Part shown: positions 16,431 through 24,474 of the stretch, piece by piece
Numbering within the stretch: position 1 is the first letter of the stretch
Layout: each line of letters begins with the position of its first letter
Source: CAYRGQ01 sp964444885
Lineage (GTDB): Bacteria; Bacteroidota; Bacteroidia; Sphingobacteriales; Sphingobacteriaceae
Length of the DNA: 42,554 nt
Reading direction: 5' to 3'
Assembly: GCA_964444885.1 (NCBI GenBank)
Contig: CAYUIZ010000011.1
Location: 1 to 42,554, forward strand
The notes under the pieces: model-generated
Databases searched by the model: none
Told to the model about the DNA's origin: nothing
What the model saw: only the letters and a program-made list of their open reading frames with translations
Program-made: the position numbers and the translations under genes

Positions 16431-17480
16431 ATGGAAAACCACTGGTTTTGGCGAAAGAATAGCCATCTTATCCGGGAACTTAGGTTAAAATGCGATTCTG
16501 CACCCGAAAAGGCGGTAGCCCATTTTTACGAACGATATCCGTACCTTTGGCGCAAAAACTACCCGACTTTGGCTTCAAGCAACATACAACTCCTCACGCC
16601 GCTGCACTGGAACGATTACGAGCTGATCGACTGTGGCGACTTCGAGAAACTCGAACGTTTTGGCAATACCGTGCTCATCCGCCCCGAACCACAAGCGGTC
16701 TGGCGGAAAGGCCTGTCCGAAAGCGAATGGACCCGGCGCGCAGACATCCAATTCAAAGGACGATCCGCCACCAGTGGCGATTGGCTTAAAAAAAACCAAA
16801 AAACGCCCGATCGCTGGCATATTTCGTACAAAAACAAGGACATTGCCATCACCTTCCGTCTCGGGCTGACCGCCTTCAAGCATGTCGGCATTTTTCCGGA
16901 ACAAGCCGTCAACTGGGATTATATTTCCGACACGGTTGCAGCCTTTGCCACGCCTACACCCAAAGTACTGAACCTTTTTGCGTACACCGGCGGTGCGTCC
17001 TTGGCGGCCAAAGCTGCCGGAGCGGACATCACCCACGTAGACTCCATCAAACAGGTGGTGACCTGGGCCAATGAAAATCAGGAGCTATCCGGGCTTCGCG
17101 ACATCCGCTGGGTGGTGGAAGACGCACTGAAGTTCGTCAAGCGCGAGCTTAAGCGGGGTAACCGCTACCACGGCATTATCCTGGACCCACCGGCCTACGG
17201 CCACGGGCCCAAAGGCGAAAAATGGAAGCTGGAGGACCACATCGACGAAATGATGCATGATGTCGTCCAATTACTGGATCCCGCCGAACATTTCCTGATC
17301 CTCAACACCTATTCGATGGGGTTCTCGTCCGTCATTGTCGAAAACCTCATCCGTTCGGCCATGCCGTCCGTACAAAATCTGGAAACAGGCGAGCTTTATC
17401 TGCAGGCCACGGCCGGGAGCAAACTGCCCCTCGGTGTATTCGGAAAATTCAGGAAAACAAAAGAGCCAATCAAACTGTAA
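16431..17480 (+). CDS. Class I SAM-dependent methyltransferase, RlmI/RlmK-like (start uncertain)
   Basis: Probable RNA methyltransferase. From about residue 130 the Rossmann domain shows LNLFAYTGGASLAAKAAGAD (SAM binding), HVDSIKQVVTWANEN, VEDALKFVKRE and ILDPPAYGHGPKGEKWKLE with the catalytic-loop DPPAYG. Family members in Bacteroidota, as I recall them, start at the segment equivalent to IQLLTPLHWNDYELID. Here that segment begins near 16584 and has no ATG, GTG or TTG in front of it. The nearest upstream ATG (16431) follows a GGAGG six bases earlier and adds about 50 residues of unfamiliar sequence. I used this ATG, but the true start may be near 16584. It lies downstream of mlaF on the same strand and converges on purU. 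Confidence 0.8.
   Translation: MENHWFWRKNSHLIRELRLKCDSAPEKAVAHFYERYPYLWRKNYPTLASSNIQLLTPLHWNDYELIDCGDFEKLERFGNTVLIRPEPQAVWRKGLSESEWTRRADIQFKGRSATSGDWLKKNQKTPDRWHISYKNKDIAITFRLGLTAFKHVGIFPEQAVNWDYISDTVAAFATPTPKVLNLFAYTGGASLAAKAAGADITHVDSIKQVVTWANENQELSGLRDIRWVVEDALKFVKRELKRGNRYHGIILDPPAYGHGPKGEKWKLEDHIDEMMHDVVQLLDPAEHFLILNTYSMGFSSVIVENLIRSAMPSVQNLETGELYLQATAGSKLPLGVFGKFRKTKEPIKL
16542..16549 (+). promoter_or_regulatory. Exact -7 element inside the extended methyltransferase reading frame
   Basis: TACCTTTG fits TAnnTTTG exactly and lies about 35 bases upstream of the conserved core of the methyltransferase. If it is a promoter, the mRNA would start after the annotated ATG, supporting a start near 16584. 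No clear -33 box. Confidence 0.3.
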
Positions 17481-17512
17481 ACTTATTTTAGGACGGCACA
17501 TCCTTCCGAGTA

Positions 17513-17529
17513 ATCCGCCATAGGCGGAT
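17513..17529. repeat. Small hairpin between convergent methyltransferase and purU
   Basis: ATCCGCC and GGCGGAT form a 7-bp perfect stem around ATA. It has no T-tract on either strand, so it is at best a weak bidirectional terminator. Confidence 0.35.
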
Positions 17530-17566
17530 ACGTGCTGACTTCGTTACACATGAAAGAACCGGAGCC

Positions 17567-18409
17567 TTACTCAAACACCACGGTCTTGTTGCCCGTGATG
17601 ATGACACGGTCTTCGATGACGAGCGAAAGCGCTTTGCTTAACACGGATTTCTCCACTTCCTTGCCCGCGCGAACCATGTCTTTCACCGTATAGCTGTGGT
17701 TAACCGTGTGTATATCTTGTGCAATGATGGGGCCTTCGTCCAGATCCTCGGTAACGAAATGTGCTGTGGCCCCGATGAGCTTCACACCACGGGCATGGGC
17801 TTGGCGGTATGGGTTAGCCCCGACAAACGCGGGCAGAAACGAATGGTGGATATTAATCATGCGGCCTCGGTAACGACTCACAAATCCGGAAGAAAGTATC
17901 CGCATAAACTTGGCCAGAACGACGTAATCGGGTTCGTATGGTTCCACTGTTGCCAATAGTTCCTGTTCAAACTCGGCCTTGGTCTTCCCTTCGTGGCCCA
18001 CGTAGTGGAACGGAATACCAAAACGCTCGGTAAACGACCGCAGCACCTCGTAGTTGCCCACCACACAGCACACTTCGGCACCCAGGGTATTGAAAAAATG
18101 CCGGACGATGATATCCCCTAGGCAGTGGTGCTCCTTGGTGACGAGTATGGCCAGCTTTTTCATCTGGGGCGGGTTGAGCACAACCGACGCCCCGTAGGGC
18201 AATTTGTCGATTAACTCGTTGGTCAGCTGCTCGGGGTGTGCGGGCTTGCCCGCACATACGATCCGTACGTAAAAACGGTCGGCGGTTTCGTCGACGTATT
18301 CGCGCATGGTCACAATGTTCAGGCCGTGTTCGGCCACCACATTCGCAATCAGCGCTACCAAGCCGACAGCATCCCGGCATTGGATCAAAATAAGGGTTTG
18401 GTTGGTCAT
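17567..18409 (-). CDS. purU: Formyltetrahydrofolate deformylase
   Basis: Hydrolyses 10-formyl-tetrahydrofolate to formate and tetrahydrofolate, balancing the one-carbon pool. The 280-residue product has an N-terminal ACT domain (about 5-80; LILIQCRDAVGLVALIANVVAEHGLNI) and a C-terminal formyltransferase-fold domain. The catalytic set is present: the asparagine and histidines in NIHHSFLPAFVGANPYRQA, and the aspartate in HFVTEDLDEGPIIAQD. These distinguish it from GART (PurN), which lacks the ACT domain. It starts six bases after parE and is probably cotranscribed with it. Confidence 0.94.
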   Translation of the reverse strand: MTNQTLILIQCRDAVGLVALIANVVAEHGLNIVTMREYVDETADRFYVRIVCAGKPAHPEQLTNELIDKLPYGASVVLNPPQMKKLAILVTKEHHCLGDIIVRHFFNTLGAEVCCVVGNYEVLRSFTERFGIPFHYVGHEGKTKAEFEQELLATVEPYEPDYVVLAKFMRILSSGFVSRYRGRMINIHHSFLPAFVGANPYRQAHARGVKLIGATAHFVTEDLDEGPIIAQDIHTVNHSYTVKDMVRAGKEVEKSVLSKALSLVIEDRVIITGNKTVVFE

Positions 18410-18415
18410 TTGCGT

Positions 18416-20281
18416 TTAGGCAACTAATTCTTCGGCTACGCTTTTCTTCTCTTCGGTGATATCCACCTCCACCCGCAGATTATTCACGATATGCTTTTGC
18501 CGATCCGGCGTATTCTTGCCCATGTAATACTCAAGGAGCTGCAGGATTTTCTGATCCTTTGAGAGGATAACCGGATCAAGGCGCATGTCTTTACCGATGA
18601 ATAGGCCGAACTCGTCTGGTGATATTTCACCCAATCCCTTAAAGCGGGTGATTTCGGGTTTGCCGCCGAGTTTCTGAATGGCGCGCTGGCGTTCCTCATC
18701 ACTGTAGCAGTAGATCGTCTCCTTTTTGTTGCGGACCCTGAACAGTGGCGTCTGCAAGATGGACACGTGGCCCGCCTTGACCAGATCGGGGAAGAACTGA
18801 AGGAAGAACGTCATCAACAGCATGCGGATGTGCATGCCGTCGACGTCAGCGTCCGTAGCAATGACGATATTGTTATAGCGCAGCCCATCGATACCGTCCT
18901 CGATATTGAGCGCGTGCTGCAATAGGTTAAATTCCTCGTTTTCGTAGACCACTTTCTTCGTGAGGCCAAACGCGTTTAGCGGCTTGCCTTTCAGGCTGAA
19001 TACCGCTTGGGTCTGCACATCCCTCGATTTGGTAATCGATCCGCTGGCCGAGTCACCCTCGGTGATAAACAAGGTTGTTTCCTGCGCGCGCTCGTTTTTA
19101 TCATCGTAGTGGATTTTGCAGTCGCGCAGCTTGCGGTTGTGCAGGGAGGCTTTTTTGGCGCGTTCGTTAGCCAGCTTCTTAATGCCGGCGATGTCCTTTC
19201 GCTCACGTTCGGACTGCAAAATGCGCTTGAGCAAGGCGTCCGCCGTATCGGGATGCTTGTGCAGGTAGTTGTCCAGCTCTTTCTTGACGAAGTCGTTGAT
19301 AAACGTGCGCACGGTCGGACCATCGGGGCCGATGTTCTGCGAGCCGAGCTTCGTCTTGGTTTGGGACTCAAACACGGGCTCCTGTACTTTGATCGCTACG
19401 GCCGCAATGACGGAAGCACGCACGTCGGACGCATCAAAATCCTTCTTGAAGAACTCGCGGACGGTCTTCACGACGGCCTCCCGGAACGCCGCCTGATGCG
19501 TACCGCCCTGCGTGGTGTGTTGTCCGTTGACGAACGAATAGTATTCTTCGCCGTACTGCTGGCCGTGCGTCAGCGCCACCTCGATGTCTTCGCCACGCAG
19601 GTGTATAATCGGGTAACGCATGCTTTCAGACGCCACGTTGCGTTCCAGCAGGTCTTTGAGGCCATTTTCCGAAACGAACTTCTCGCCGTTAAAATTAACG
19701 GTCAACCCCGAGTTGAGGAACACGTAGTTCCAAATCATGTTTTCGACGAACTCCTTGCGGTAGTGGTAGTTCCTGAAAATGCTTTCGTCGGGATAGAATG
19801 TCACGGCCGTACCGTTGCGCTGGCTCGTATCCTTCTGCTCGTCATGAAGCAATTCGCCTTTGCTAAACTCAGCAATCCGGGTTTTGCCCTGACGGTACGA
19901 CTGCACGGTAAATGAAGCGGACAGGGCGTTCACGGCCTTGGTACCCACGCCGTTCAGTCCCACCGATTTTTGGAAGGCCTTACTGTCGTACTTGCCACCC
20001 GTATTGATCTTGGACACCACGTCGACCACCGACCCGATGGGTATCCCGCGTCCGTAATCGCGTACGGAAACTTTCTGGTCGCTCACGGTAATCTCAATGG
20101 TCTTGCCCGCACCCATTACAAACTCGTCGATCGAGTTGTCCATCACCTCTTTCAGCAGCACGTAGATCCCGTCGTCGTAGGCTGATCCGTCGCCCAGCTT
20201 GCCGATATACATGCCCGGCCGCAAGCGGATGTGTTCTTTCCAGTCTAAGGACCGTATACTGTCTTCGTTATATGTTGTCAT
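18416..20281 (-). CDS. parE: DNA topoisomerase IV subunit B (type IIA topoisomerase ATPase subunit)
   Basis: ATPase subunit of a type IIA topoisomerase that decatenates chromosomes. The 621-residue protein has the GHKL ATPase motifs LLKEVMDNSIDEF (near residue 45), DYGRGIPIG and GLNGVGTKAVNALS. A transducer domain follows, then the TOPRIM domain with LFITEGDSASGS (near 407), the Mg-binding ATDADVDGMHIRMLL (near 478) and the C-terminal KGLGEISPDEF. Length and motifs match the Bacteroidota ParE group rather than GyrB. The usual partner parC is not adjacent; purU follows instead. An N-terminal ATG at 20281 gives the expected start (MTTYNEDSIRSLDWKEHIRLRPGMYIG pattern). Confidence 0.92.
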   Translation of the reverse strand: MTTYNEDSIRSLDWKEHIRLRPGMYIGKLGDGSAYDDGIYVLLKEVMDNSIDEFVMGAGKTIEITVSDQKVSVRDYGRGIPIGSVVDVVSKINTGGKYDSKAFQKSVGLNGVGTKAVNALSASFTVQSYRQGKTRIAEFSKGELLHDEQKDTSQRNGTAVTFYPDESIFRNYHYRKEFVENMIWNYVFLNSGLTVNFNGEKFVSENGLKDLLERNVASESMRYPIIHLRGEDIEVALTHGQQYGEEYYSFVNGQHTTQGGTHQAAFREAVVKTVREFFKKDFDASDVRASVIAAVAIKVQEPVFESQTKTKLGSQNIGPDGPTVRTFINDFVKKELDNYLHKHPDTADALLKRILQSERERKDIAGIKKLANERAKKASLHNRKLRDCKIHYDDKNERAQETTLFITEGDSASGSITKSRDVQTQAVFSLKGKPLNAFGLTKKVVYENEEFNLLQHALNIEDGIDGLRYNNIVIATDADVDGMHIRMLLMTFFLQFFPDLVKAGHVSILQTPLFRVRNKKETIYCYSDEERQRAIQKLGGKPEITRFKGLGEISPDEFGLFIGKDMRLDPVILSKDQKILQLLEYYMGKNTPDRQKHIVNNLRVEVDITEEKKSVAEELVA

Positions 20282-20525
20282 ATGCTGTACTTCCCTGTTT
20301 TAGCAAATACGCACCAAAAAAGGGCGTATTGCCAAATGCAACGCAATAATACGGAATTATAGGGAAATTTGGGAAGCGCACGCGAAGTGTTTCCCGATAA
20401 GCAATCACGGGATGGAACGCACCGATGCCGTCGGTTTGCACGGCCGACAATGAACGGCGATCAGCCACCAGATCGCTTTGTCGACAAAACTCATCGAGAT
20501 TATCGGGCATACAGCGCGGAATTGT

Positions 20526-20533
20526 TACATTTG
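20526..20533 (+). promoter_or_regulatory. Putative -7 promoter element of proBA
   Basis: TACATTTG matches TAnnTTTG exactly, 21 bases before the proB ATG. No -33 TTTG at the usual distance. Confidence 0.4.
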
Positions 20534-20554
20534 TGCTTTTCGCATCCAAACACC

Positions 20555-21592
20555 ATGAAGAAGCCGATACTGGTTATCAAATTTGGGTCTGCGGCGCTAA
20601 CGACGGAGGACGGTGACATCAATGAGATCGTTATCCTGGAAGCAGCCCGGCAGATCGCTACGCTGCAATCGCAATACAATATCGTGATCGTGTCGTCGGG
20701 TGCCGTAGCAGCGGGCAAACGTTACCTTTCGCGCTATAATGGCTCACTCGCATCGCGAAAGGCTGCCGCGGCTATCGGCAACCCGCTATTGCTGGGGATC
20801 TATTCCACGTATTTCCGGCCGTACAAAATCGCGCTGGCGCAAAGCCTCTGCGAACGTCACCACTTCTCCAACCGCGACCAATTCCTACAGCTGAAGCAAA
20901 CCTATCAGGAATTGTGGAAGAATAATATCATCCCCGTGGCTAACGAAAACGATGTGGTGAGCAACCACCAGCTCAAGTTTTCGGACAATGATGAGCTGGC
21001 TACGCTCATCGCGGTGGGCTTCGGCGCGGAGCTGCTCGTGTTTAGCACGTCGGCGCCGGGCGTGCTTGACCATGACAACCAAGTCGTGCGCGAAATCCCG
21101 GTGATTGACAAAGATATTCTGGGCTTGGCCCGCTCGGAGAAGAGCAAAGCCGGCCTCGGAGGGATGACCTCCAAGCTCAATTTTGCCCGGCTGGCCAACC
21201 AGTTTGGCATACCGGTCGTCATCTTCACCATGAAAGAAAAAGACGCGCTCGTGCGTGCCGTGGCAGGCGAGGTAGGCACACTGTGCCATGCCCAGGAAGC
21301 AAAAAAGGTGTCCTCGCGCAATAAGTGGATCGCCAGCGGTAGCCTGATCAAAGGACAGGTGGTGGTAGACGAAGGGGCCGCGGCCGCCTTGCGCAAACGG
21401 CGCAGCCTGCTGGCCGTGGGCGTTCAGCGGGTTCCCGAAGCCTTCGAAGCCGGCGAAGTGTTCCACATCCTCGACAACACATCGAATATACTGGCCGTAG
21501 CCAAAGCCAAAATCGACAGCCGCCTGCTCGTTAACGGCGAGAAAAAACAAAACCTGGAAGTGGCGCACGCCAATGACATCGTACTGTTATAA
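20555..21592 (+). CDS. proB: Glutamate 5-kinase
   Basis: First step of proline synthesis: ATP-dependent phosphorylation of glutamate to gamma-glutamyl phosphate. The 345-residue product has an amino-acid-kinase domain (VIKFGSAALT, VSSGAVAAGKRYL, ANENDVV, FSDNDELATLIAVGFGAELLV, GGMTSKLNFARLA) and a C-terminal PUA domain (about 265-345; SLIKGQVVVDEGAAAALRKR, then FHILDNTSN). The ATG at 20555 is chosen because the protein begins MKKPILVIKFGS there; a much longer upstream frame has no family resemblance. proA follows 16 bases later. Confidence 0.94.
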   Translation: MKKPILVIKFGSAALTTEDGDINEIVILEAARQIATLQSQYNIVIVSSGAVAAGKRYLSRYNGSLASRKAAAAIGNPLLLGIYSTYFRPYKIALAQSLCERHHFSNRDQFLQLKQTYQELWKNNIIPVANENDVVSNHQLKFSDNDELATLIAVGFGAELLVFSTSAPGVLDHDNQVVREIPVIDKDILGLARSEKSKAGLGGMTSKLNFARLANQFGIPVVIFTMKEKDALVRAVAGEVGTLCHAQEAKKVSSRNKWIASGSLIKGQVVVDEGAAAALRKRRSLLAVGVQRVPEAFEAGEVFHILDNTSNILAVAKAKIDSRLLVNGEKKQNLEVAHANDIVLL

Positions 21593-21608
21593 CCTGAATA
21601 CACCGATT

Positions 21609-22856
21609 ATGGAAAGCATACAATCCCTCCTCGAAGCAGCAGCGCGGGCAACCAGCGCAATAAAAGCCCTTAGTTCTGAACAGAAACCAGCCATTCTGCG
21701 GCAGCTTGCGACAACTATTCTGCGCGAAGGCGACCGGATATTAACAGAAAACCAACGCGATCTGGATCGCATGGATCCGCAAGACCCCAAATACGACCGC
21801 CTGCTCCTTTCAGCCGAACGTCTCCAAGGCCTTGCGGAGGGTATTGTGGCCGTGTCCGAACTGCCTGACCCGACCGGCCAGTTGCTGTCGTCGCGCGTAT
21901 TGCCCAACGGCCTGCGCGTGGAGAAGAAAACCGTTGCCCTCGGCGTGGTGGGCGTTATCTACGAATCGCGGCCTAACGTGACGCTCGACGTTGCTGCACT
22001 CTGCATCCAATCCGGGAACGTGTGTGTGCTCCGCGGCGGCTCCGACGCCCGCTACACCAACGATATCCTTGTCCGCATCATCCAATCCGTGTTGGACGAG
22101 TTTGGCGTGGACAAAAACGTCGTACAACTGTTGCCGACCGACCGCAAATTTGTACCGGAACTGTTAACCGCAACGCGCTACGTCGACATCCTGATCCCGC
22201 GGGGCTCGCAGTCGCTGATCGACTTTGTGCGTGAGCACGCAAAGGTACCCGTCATCGAGACAGGCGCGGGCGTATGCCATACCTACGTCGAACAAACCGC
22301 AGACCTCAGCAAGGCAGCCCGGATTGTGCACAACGCCAAAACCAGCCGGCCATCGGTTTGCAACGCCTTGGACACGGTTTTAGTCGACCGGCAAATTGCG
22401 CCAGAATTCCTGACGCATGTCAGCGAATCCCTGCAAGCAGCCGACGTGGAAATCTTTGCCGATGAACGAGCCTTCTCTATCCTGCACGAGCTCGGGTACC
22501 CCCAGTTGCAACGCGCCAGCCCCGAAGATTTCGGACGGGAGTTCCTGGATTTCAAATGTTCCGTCAAGGTGGTGGACGACTTTGACGAAGCGCTGTCCCA
22601 CATCCGGCAATATTCGTCGAAGCATTCGGAATGCATCGTATCCCAAGACCCGGAGAAAACCGAGTTGTTCCTCAATCTCGTAGACGCGGCTGCCGTGTAT
22701 GCCAATGCATCCACCCGTTTTACCGACGGAGGCGAATTCGGGCTGGGTGCGGAGATCGGTATTTCTACCCAAAAACTGCACGCACGCGGGCCCTTTGCCC
22801 TCGAGAAGCTCGTGACCGAAAAATGGTATGTGACCGGTGACGGACAGGTACGGTAA
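21609..22856 (+). CDS. proA: Gamma-glutamyl phosphate reductase
   Basis: Second step of proline synthesis: NADPH-dependent reduction of gamma-glutamyl phosphate to glutamate-gamma-semialdehyde. The 415-residue length is standard. Visible motifs: GVVGVIYESRPNVTLDVAALCIQSGNVCVLRGGSD, PRGSQSLIDFV, PVIETGAGVCHTYV, and the catalytic cysteine in SRPSVCNALDTVLVD; near the C-terminus are ASTRFTDGGEFGLGAEIGIS and STQKLHARGP. The ATG at 21609 gives the right N-terminus; an in-frame start at 21573 would overlap proB. Forms the proBA operon. Confidence 0.95.
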   Translation: MESIQSLLEAAARATSAIKALSSEQKPAILRQLATTILREGDRILTENQRDLDRMDPQDPKYDRLLLSAERLQGLAEGIVAVSELPDPTGQLLSSRVLPNGLRVEKKTVALGVVGVIYESRPNVTLDVAALCIQSGNVCVLRGGSDARYTNDILVRIIQSVLDEFGVDKNVVQLLPTDRKFVPELLTATRYVDILIPRGSQSLIDFVREHAKVPVIETGAGVCHTYVEQTADLSKAARIVHNAKTSRPSVCNALDTVLVDRQIAPEFLTHVSESLQAADVEIFADERAFSILHELGYPQLQRASPEDFGREFLDFKCSVKVVDDFDEALSHIRQYSSKHSECIVSQDPEKTELFLNLVDAAAVYANASTRFTDGGEFGLGAEIGISTQKLHARGPFALEKLVTEKWYVTGDGQVR

Positions 22857-22888
22857 ACACAGAACGGCCAAACTCAATCTTGTTTTTC

Positions 22889-22922
22889 GCACGCACTTCT
22901 CAGCATCTGAGTCGGTGCGCGA
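22889..22922 (+). repeat. Hairpin at the left side of the AT-rich cassette
   Basis: Outer arms CGCACGCAC and GTGCGCG and inner arms CTCAG and CTGAG (around CAT) form a composite inverted repeat just downstream of proA. It may act as the proBA terminator or as half of a cassette-boundary structure. No T-tract follows. Confidence 0.45.
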
Positions 22923-22930
22923 CAAACAAC

Positions 22931-22940
22931 GTTATAGGGC
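22931..22940 (+). repeat. Left copy of a 10-bp inverted repeat flanking the AT-rich gene
   Basis: GTTATAGGGC. Its exact reverse complement GCCCTATAAC is at 23498-23507, on the other side of the small gene. The pair brackets 557 bases that are clearly richer in A+T than the surroundings. Confidence 0.65.
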
Positions 22941-22964
22941 ATTTCAAAAGACGACACAACTAGA

Positions 22965-23456
22965 ATGATAAATCAATTATTAAAAGGATTTGTTGACCTG
23001 ATTTACGGAACAGGACGAGTAAGAAGGAAGTTTGAACGAGACAACCCGAATGAAAAAGTATTAGCGGCAGACGCAAGTAAAGGTATTGTGACGGCTACGA
23101 ATCTAGAAATTCAACGTGGAATTGATTGGGTAACTTCACAGCGAGCAGTTGTTCTACTGACAGACCAAAAACTTGTTTGTGGAAAATGGACAGTTCCACT
23201 TAACACAATATCAACGGCTCAACTAATAAAAATTAATTCGCTGTTTGGCAGTGGACAAGTATTAAAAATTCAAACAACTGACGATAAAAACTTCCAATTT
23301 GGGATGCAATTAAATCCTGAATGGACGAGTCAACAACAACTTCCTTTGACACTTGAAAAAGGACGAATACAGCATTCAGTATTTAGTATTATGGTTAGAC
23401 TAATTGGAGTTGGATATTTGATTTACTGGATTTATGAAAGATTCTTCGCTAGCTAA
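22965..23456 (+). CDS. AT-rich hypothetical protein with PH/GRAM-like core and C-terminal membrane helix
   Basis: A 163-residue protein I do not recognise. The middle (about residues 45-115) has the look of a small beta-rich PH/GRAM-type domain (AVVLLTDQKLVCGKWTVPLN, then LKIQTTDDKNFQFGM). The C-terminus is one hydrophobic helix (about 143-160, LIGVGYLIYWIYERFF), so it may be membrane-anchored. Codon use is strongly A/T-ending (AAA, ATT, TTA), unlike proA and ssb on either side. It lies between a 10-bp inverted repeat pair and beside an imperfect palindrome, as expected for a recently acquired cassette. No function is claimed. Confidence 0.7.
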   Translation: MINQLLKGFVDLIYGTGRVRRKFERDNPNEKVLAADASKGIVTATNLEIQRGIDWVTSQRAVVLLTDQKLVCGKWTVPLNTISTAQLIKINSLFGSGQVLKIQTTDDKNFQFGMQLNPEWTSQQQLPLTLEKGRIQHSVFSIMVRLIGVGYLIYWIYERFFAS

Positions 23457-23497
23457 AATACATTAGACTACAATTTATTGACGAGCGAAATGAAAAC

Positions 23498-23635
23498 GCC
23501 CTATAACAGGTGGTTTTGCGTCAGGCGCGGGACGTATAGACTTGCCGTTGGAAGATGATATTAATTAAGTAATTATGTTAAGCTAGCTTTGTGCTCTTAA
23601 ACCGCCCGAACGCAAAGCCCCGAAACAATAACCGC
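23498..23635 (+). repeat. Right boundary of the cassette: 10-bp repeat plus imperfect palindrome
   Basis: GCCCTATAAC (23498-23507) is followed by a left arm CAGGTGGTTTTGCGTCAGGC (23507-23526). About 75 bases further is a right arm containing GCCCGAACGCAAAGCCCCG (23604-23622) and AACAATAACC. The arms pair imperfectly (TTTGCG with CGCAAA at the core). A long, imperfect, AT-centred palindrome at one side of a small gene recalls integron attC sites, but it does not match the attC consensus and no integrase gene is nearby. Confidence 0.5.
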
Positions 23636-23924
23636 TGTCCCCGATTCACGAATCCAACAGGCGCTGTATCACGGCGCTTGCTTCGCATGGCTGCGCCTTT
23701 CCTTAGATAATATTTTTCGTGCCAGGCCGATTAATTCCCCCCTGCTTTTCTCTAATTTTCTCTAAAAACTAAAATACAGCCGATTATAACCGGATACATA
23801 CGGATATATCCAGCAGTATCCGTTTATCTTCCGACTCCGCTTCCTGCCTCTTCACAGTTTTGCATCGTCGGTGGACAAGAGAAGCCACCGTTCGTTAATC
23901 ACCACGATATAAAATATACGTATC
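23636..23924. other. Leader region of ssb
   Basis: About 290 bases without a gene. It holds AGGCGC/GCGCCT inverted arms (23659-23664 and 23693-23698), a pyrimidine-rich stretch near 23740-23765, the nested palindrome at 23791-23822, and a CGGTGG/CCACCG hairpin (23869-23890) shortly before ssb. No exact -7 consensus box was found on the ssb strand. Confidence 0.4.
23791..23822. promoter_or_regulatory. Nested 32-bp palindrome upstream of ssb (candidate operator)
   Basis: The layout is CGGATAC, four bases, GGATATATCC, four bases, GTATCCG. The outer 7-base arms and the inner 10-base palindrome are both perfect, share the word GGATA, and are centred on the same point. This symmetry suggests a dimer- or tetramer-binding site about 100 bases upstream of ssb, or a cruciform. 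The binding protein is unknown. Confidence 0.4.
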
Positions 23925-24272
23925 ATGAACACATTAAAAAACAGCGTCCGCCTGACAGGATTTTTAGGCAACGCACCTGAAGTGAAAACATTTGGCGACG
24001 ACAAAAGCTTGGCCCGCGTATCCATTGCTACCAATGAGCGCTACCGCAATCAGCAAGGCGAATGGATCACAGATACCCAGTGGCACAACCTCGTGTTTTG
24101 GGGACGCAAAGCCGTCTTCGCTTCCGAGAGCCTTTTCAAAGGAACAGAGGTATCTATCGAGGGCAAGCTGGTGAACCGTCAGTACGTGGACCGTGAGGGC
24201 AATACCCGGTACAGCACCGAAATCACCGTCAACGAAGTACTCGTGCTCAACCGCCGCGAGCCGGAAAAATAA
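23925..24272 (+). CDS. ssb: Single-stranded DNA-binding protein (short form)
   Basis: Binds single-stranded DNA during replication and repair. The 115-residue product is essentially one OB-fold: NSVRLTGFLGNAPEVKTF, then LARVSIATNERYRNQQGEW with TQWHNLVFWGRKA (conserved aromatic DNA-stacking residues), and VSIEGKLVNRQYVDREGNTRY. The glycine-rich linker and acidic C-terminal tip (DDDIPF-type) of canonical SSB are absent. It therefore resembles the short accessory SSBs common in Bacteroidota, and a second full-length ssb probably exists elsewhere. A strong terminator follows. Confidence 0.92.
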   Translation: MNTLKNSVRLTGFLGNAPEVKTFGDDKSLARVSIATNERYRNQQGEWITDTQWHNLVFWGRKAVFASESLFKGTEVSIEGKLVNRQYVDREGNTRYSTEITVNEVLVLNRREPEK

Positions 24273-24361
24273 GCTCGCCCGGGGTGCTCGGCCACCGGAT
24301 TGCCAGCGGCGTATCGCTCGCAGCCCCGGCGCCATAGCCCCGGGGAATCCCACCCTTATCG

Positions 24362-24418
24362 GAGACTTATGCGAAGTCGTTTGGAAACGGACAGCCCGCA
24401 TAAGTCTCTTTTATTTTC
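24362..24418 (+). terminator. Intrinsic terminator after ssb
   Basis: GAGACTTATGCG (24362-24373) and CGCATAAGTCTC (24397-24408) form a perfect 12-bp stem with a 23-base loop, followed by TTTTATTTT. It lies 90 bases past the ssb stop. The spacer in between is GC-rich with repeated CCCCGG words. Confidence 0.8.
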
Positions 24419-24420
24419 AT

Positions 24421-24428
24421 TAGCTTTG
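24421..24428 (+). promoter_or_regulatory. Putative -7 promoter element of gcvT
   Basis: TAGCTTTG matches TAnnTTTG exactly, 46 bases before the gcvT ATG and directly after the ssb terminator T-tract. No -33 box at the usual distance. Confidence 0.4.
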
Positions 24429-24474
24429 CGATAAACAAGAACGAGTGGAAATCCACCCATAATTGCAACACGCT

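Noticed and set aside
19007..19915. Open frame of about 300 codons on the plus strand
   Set aside because: Antisense shadow of parE with no protein-like features.
22889..23635. True class 1-type integron
   Set aside because: No integron integrase is visible and the boundary repeats do not match GTTRRRY / RYYYAAC. Only an integron-like cassette is proposed.
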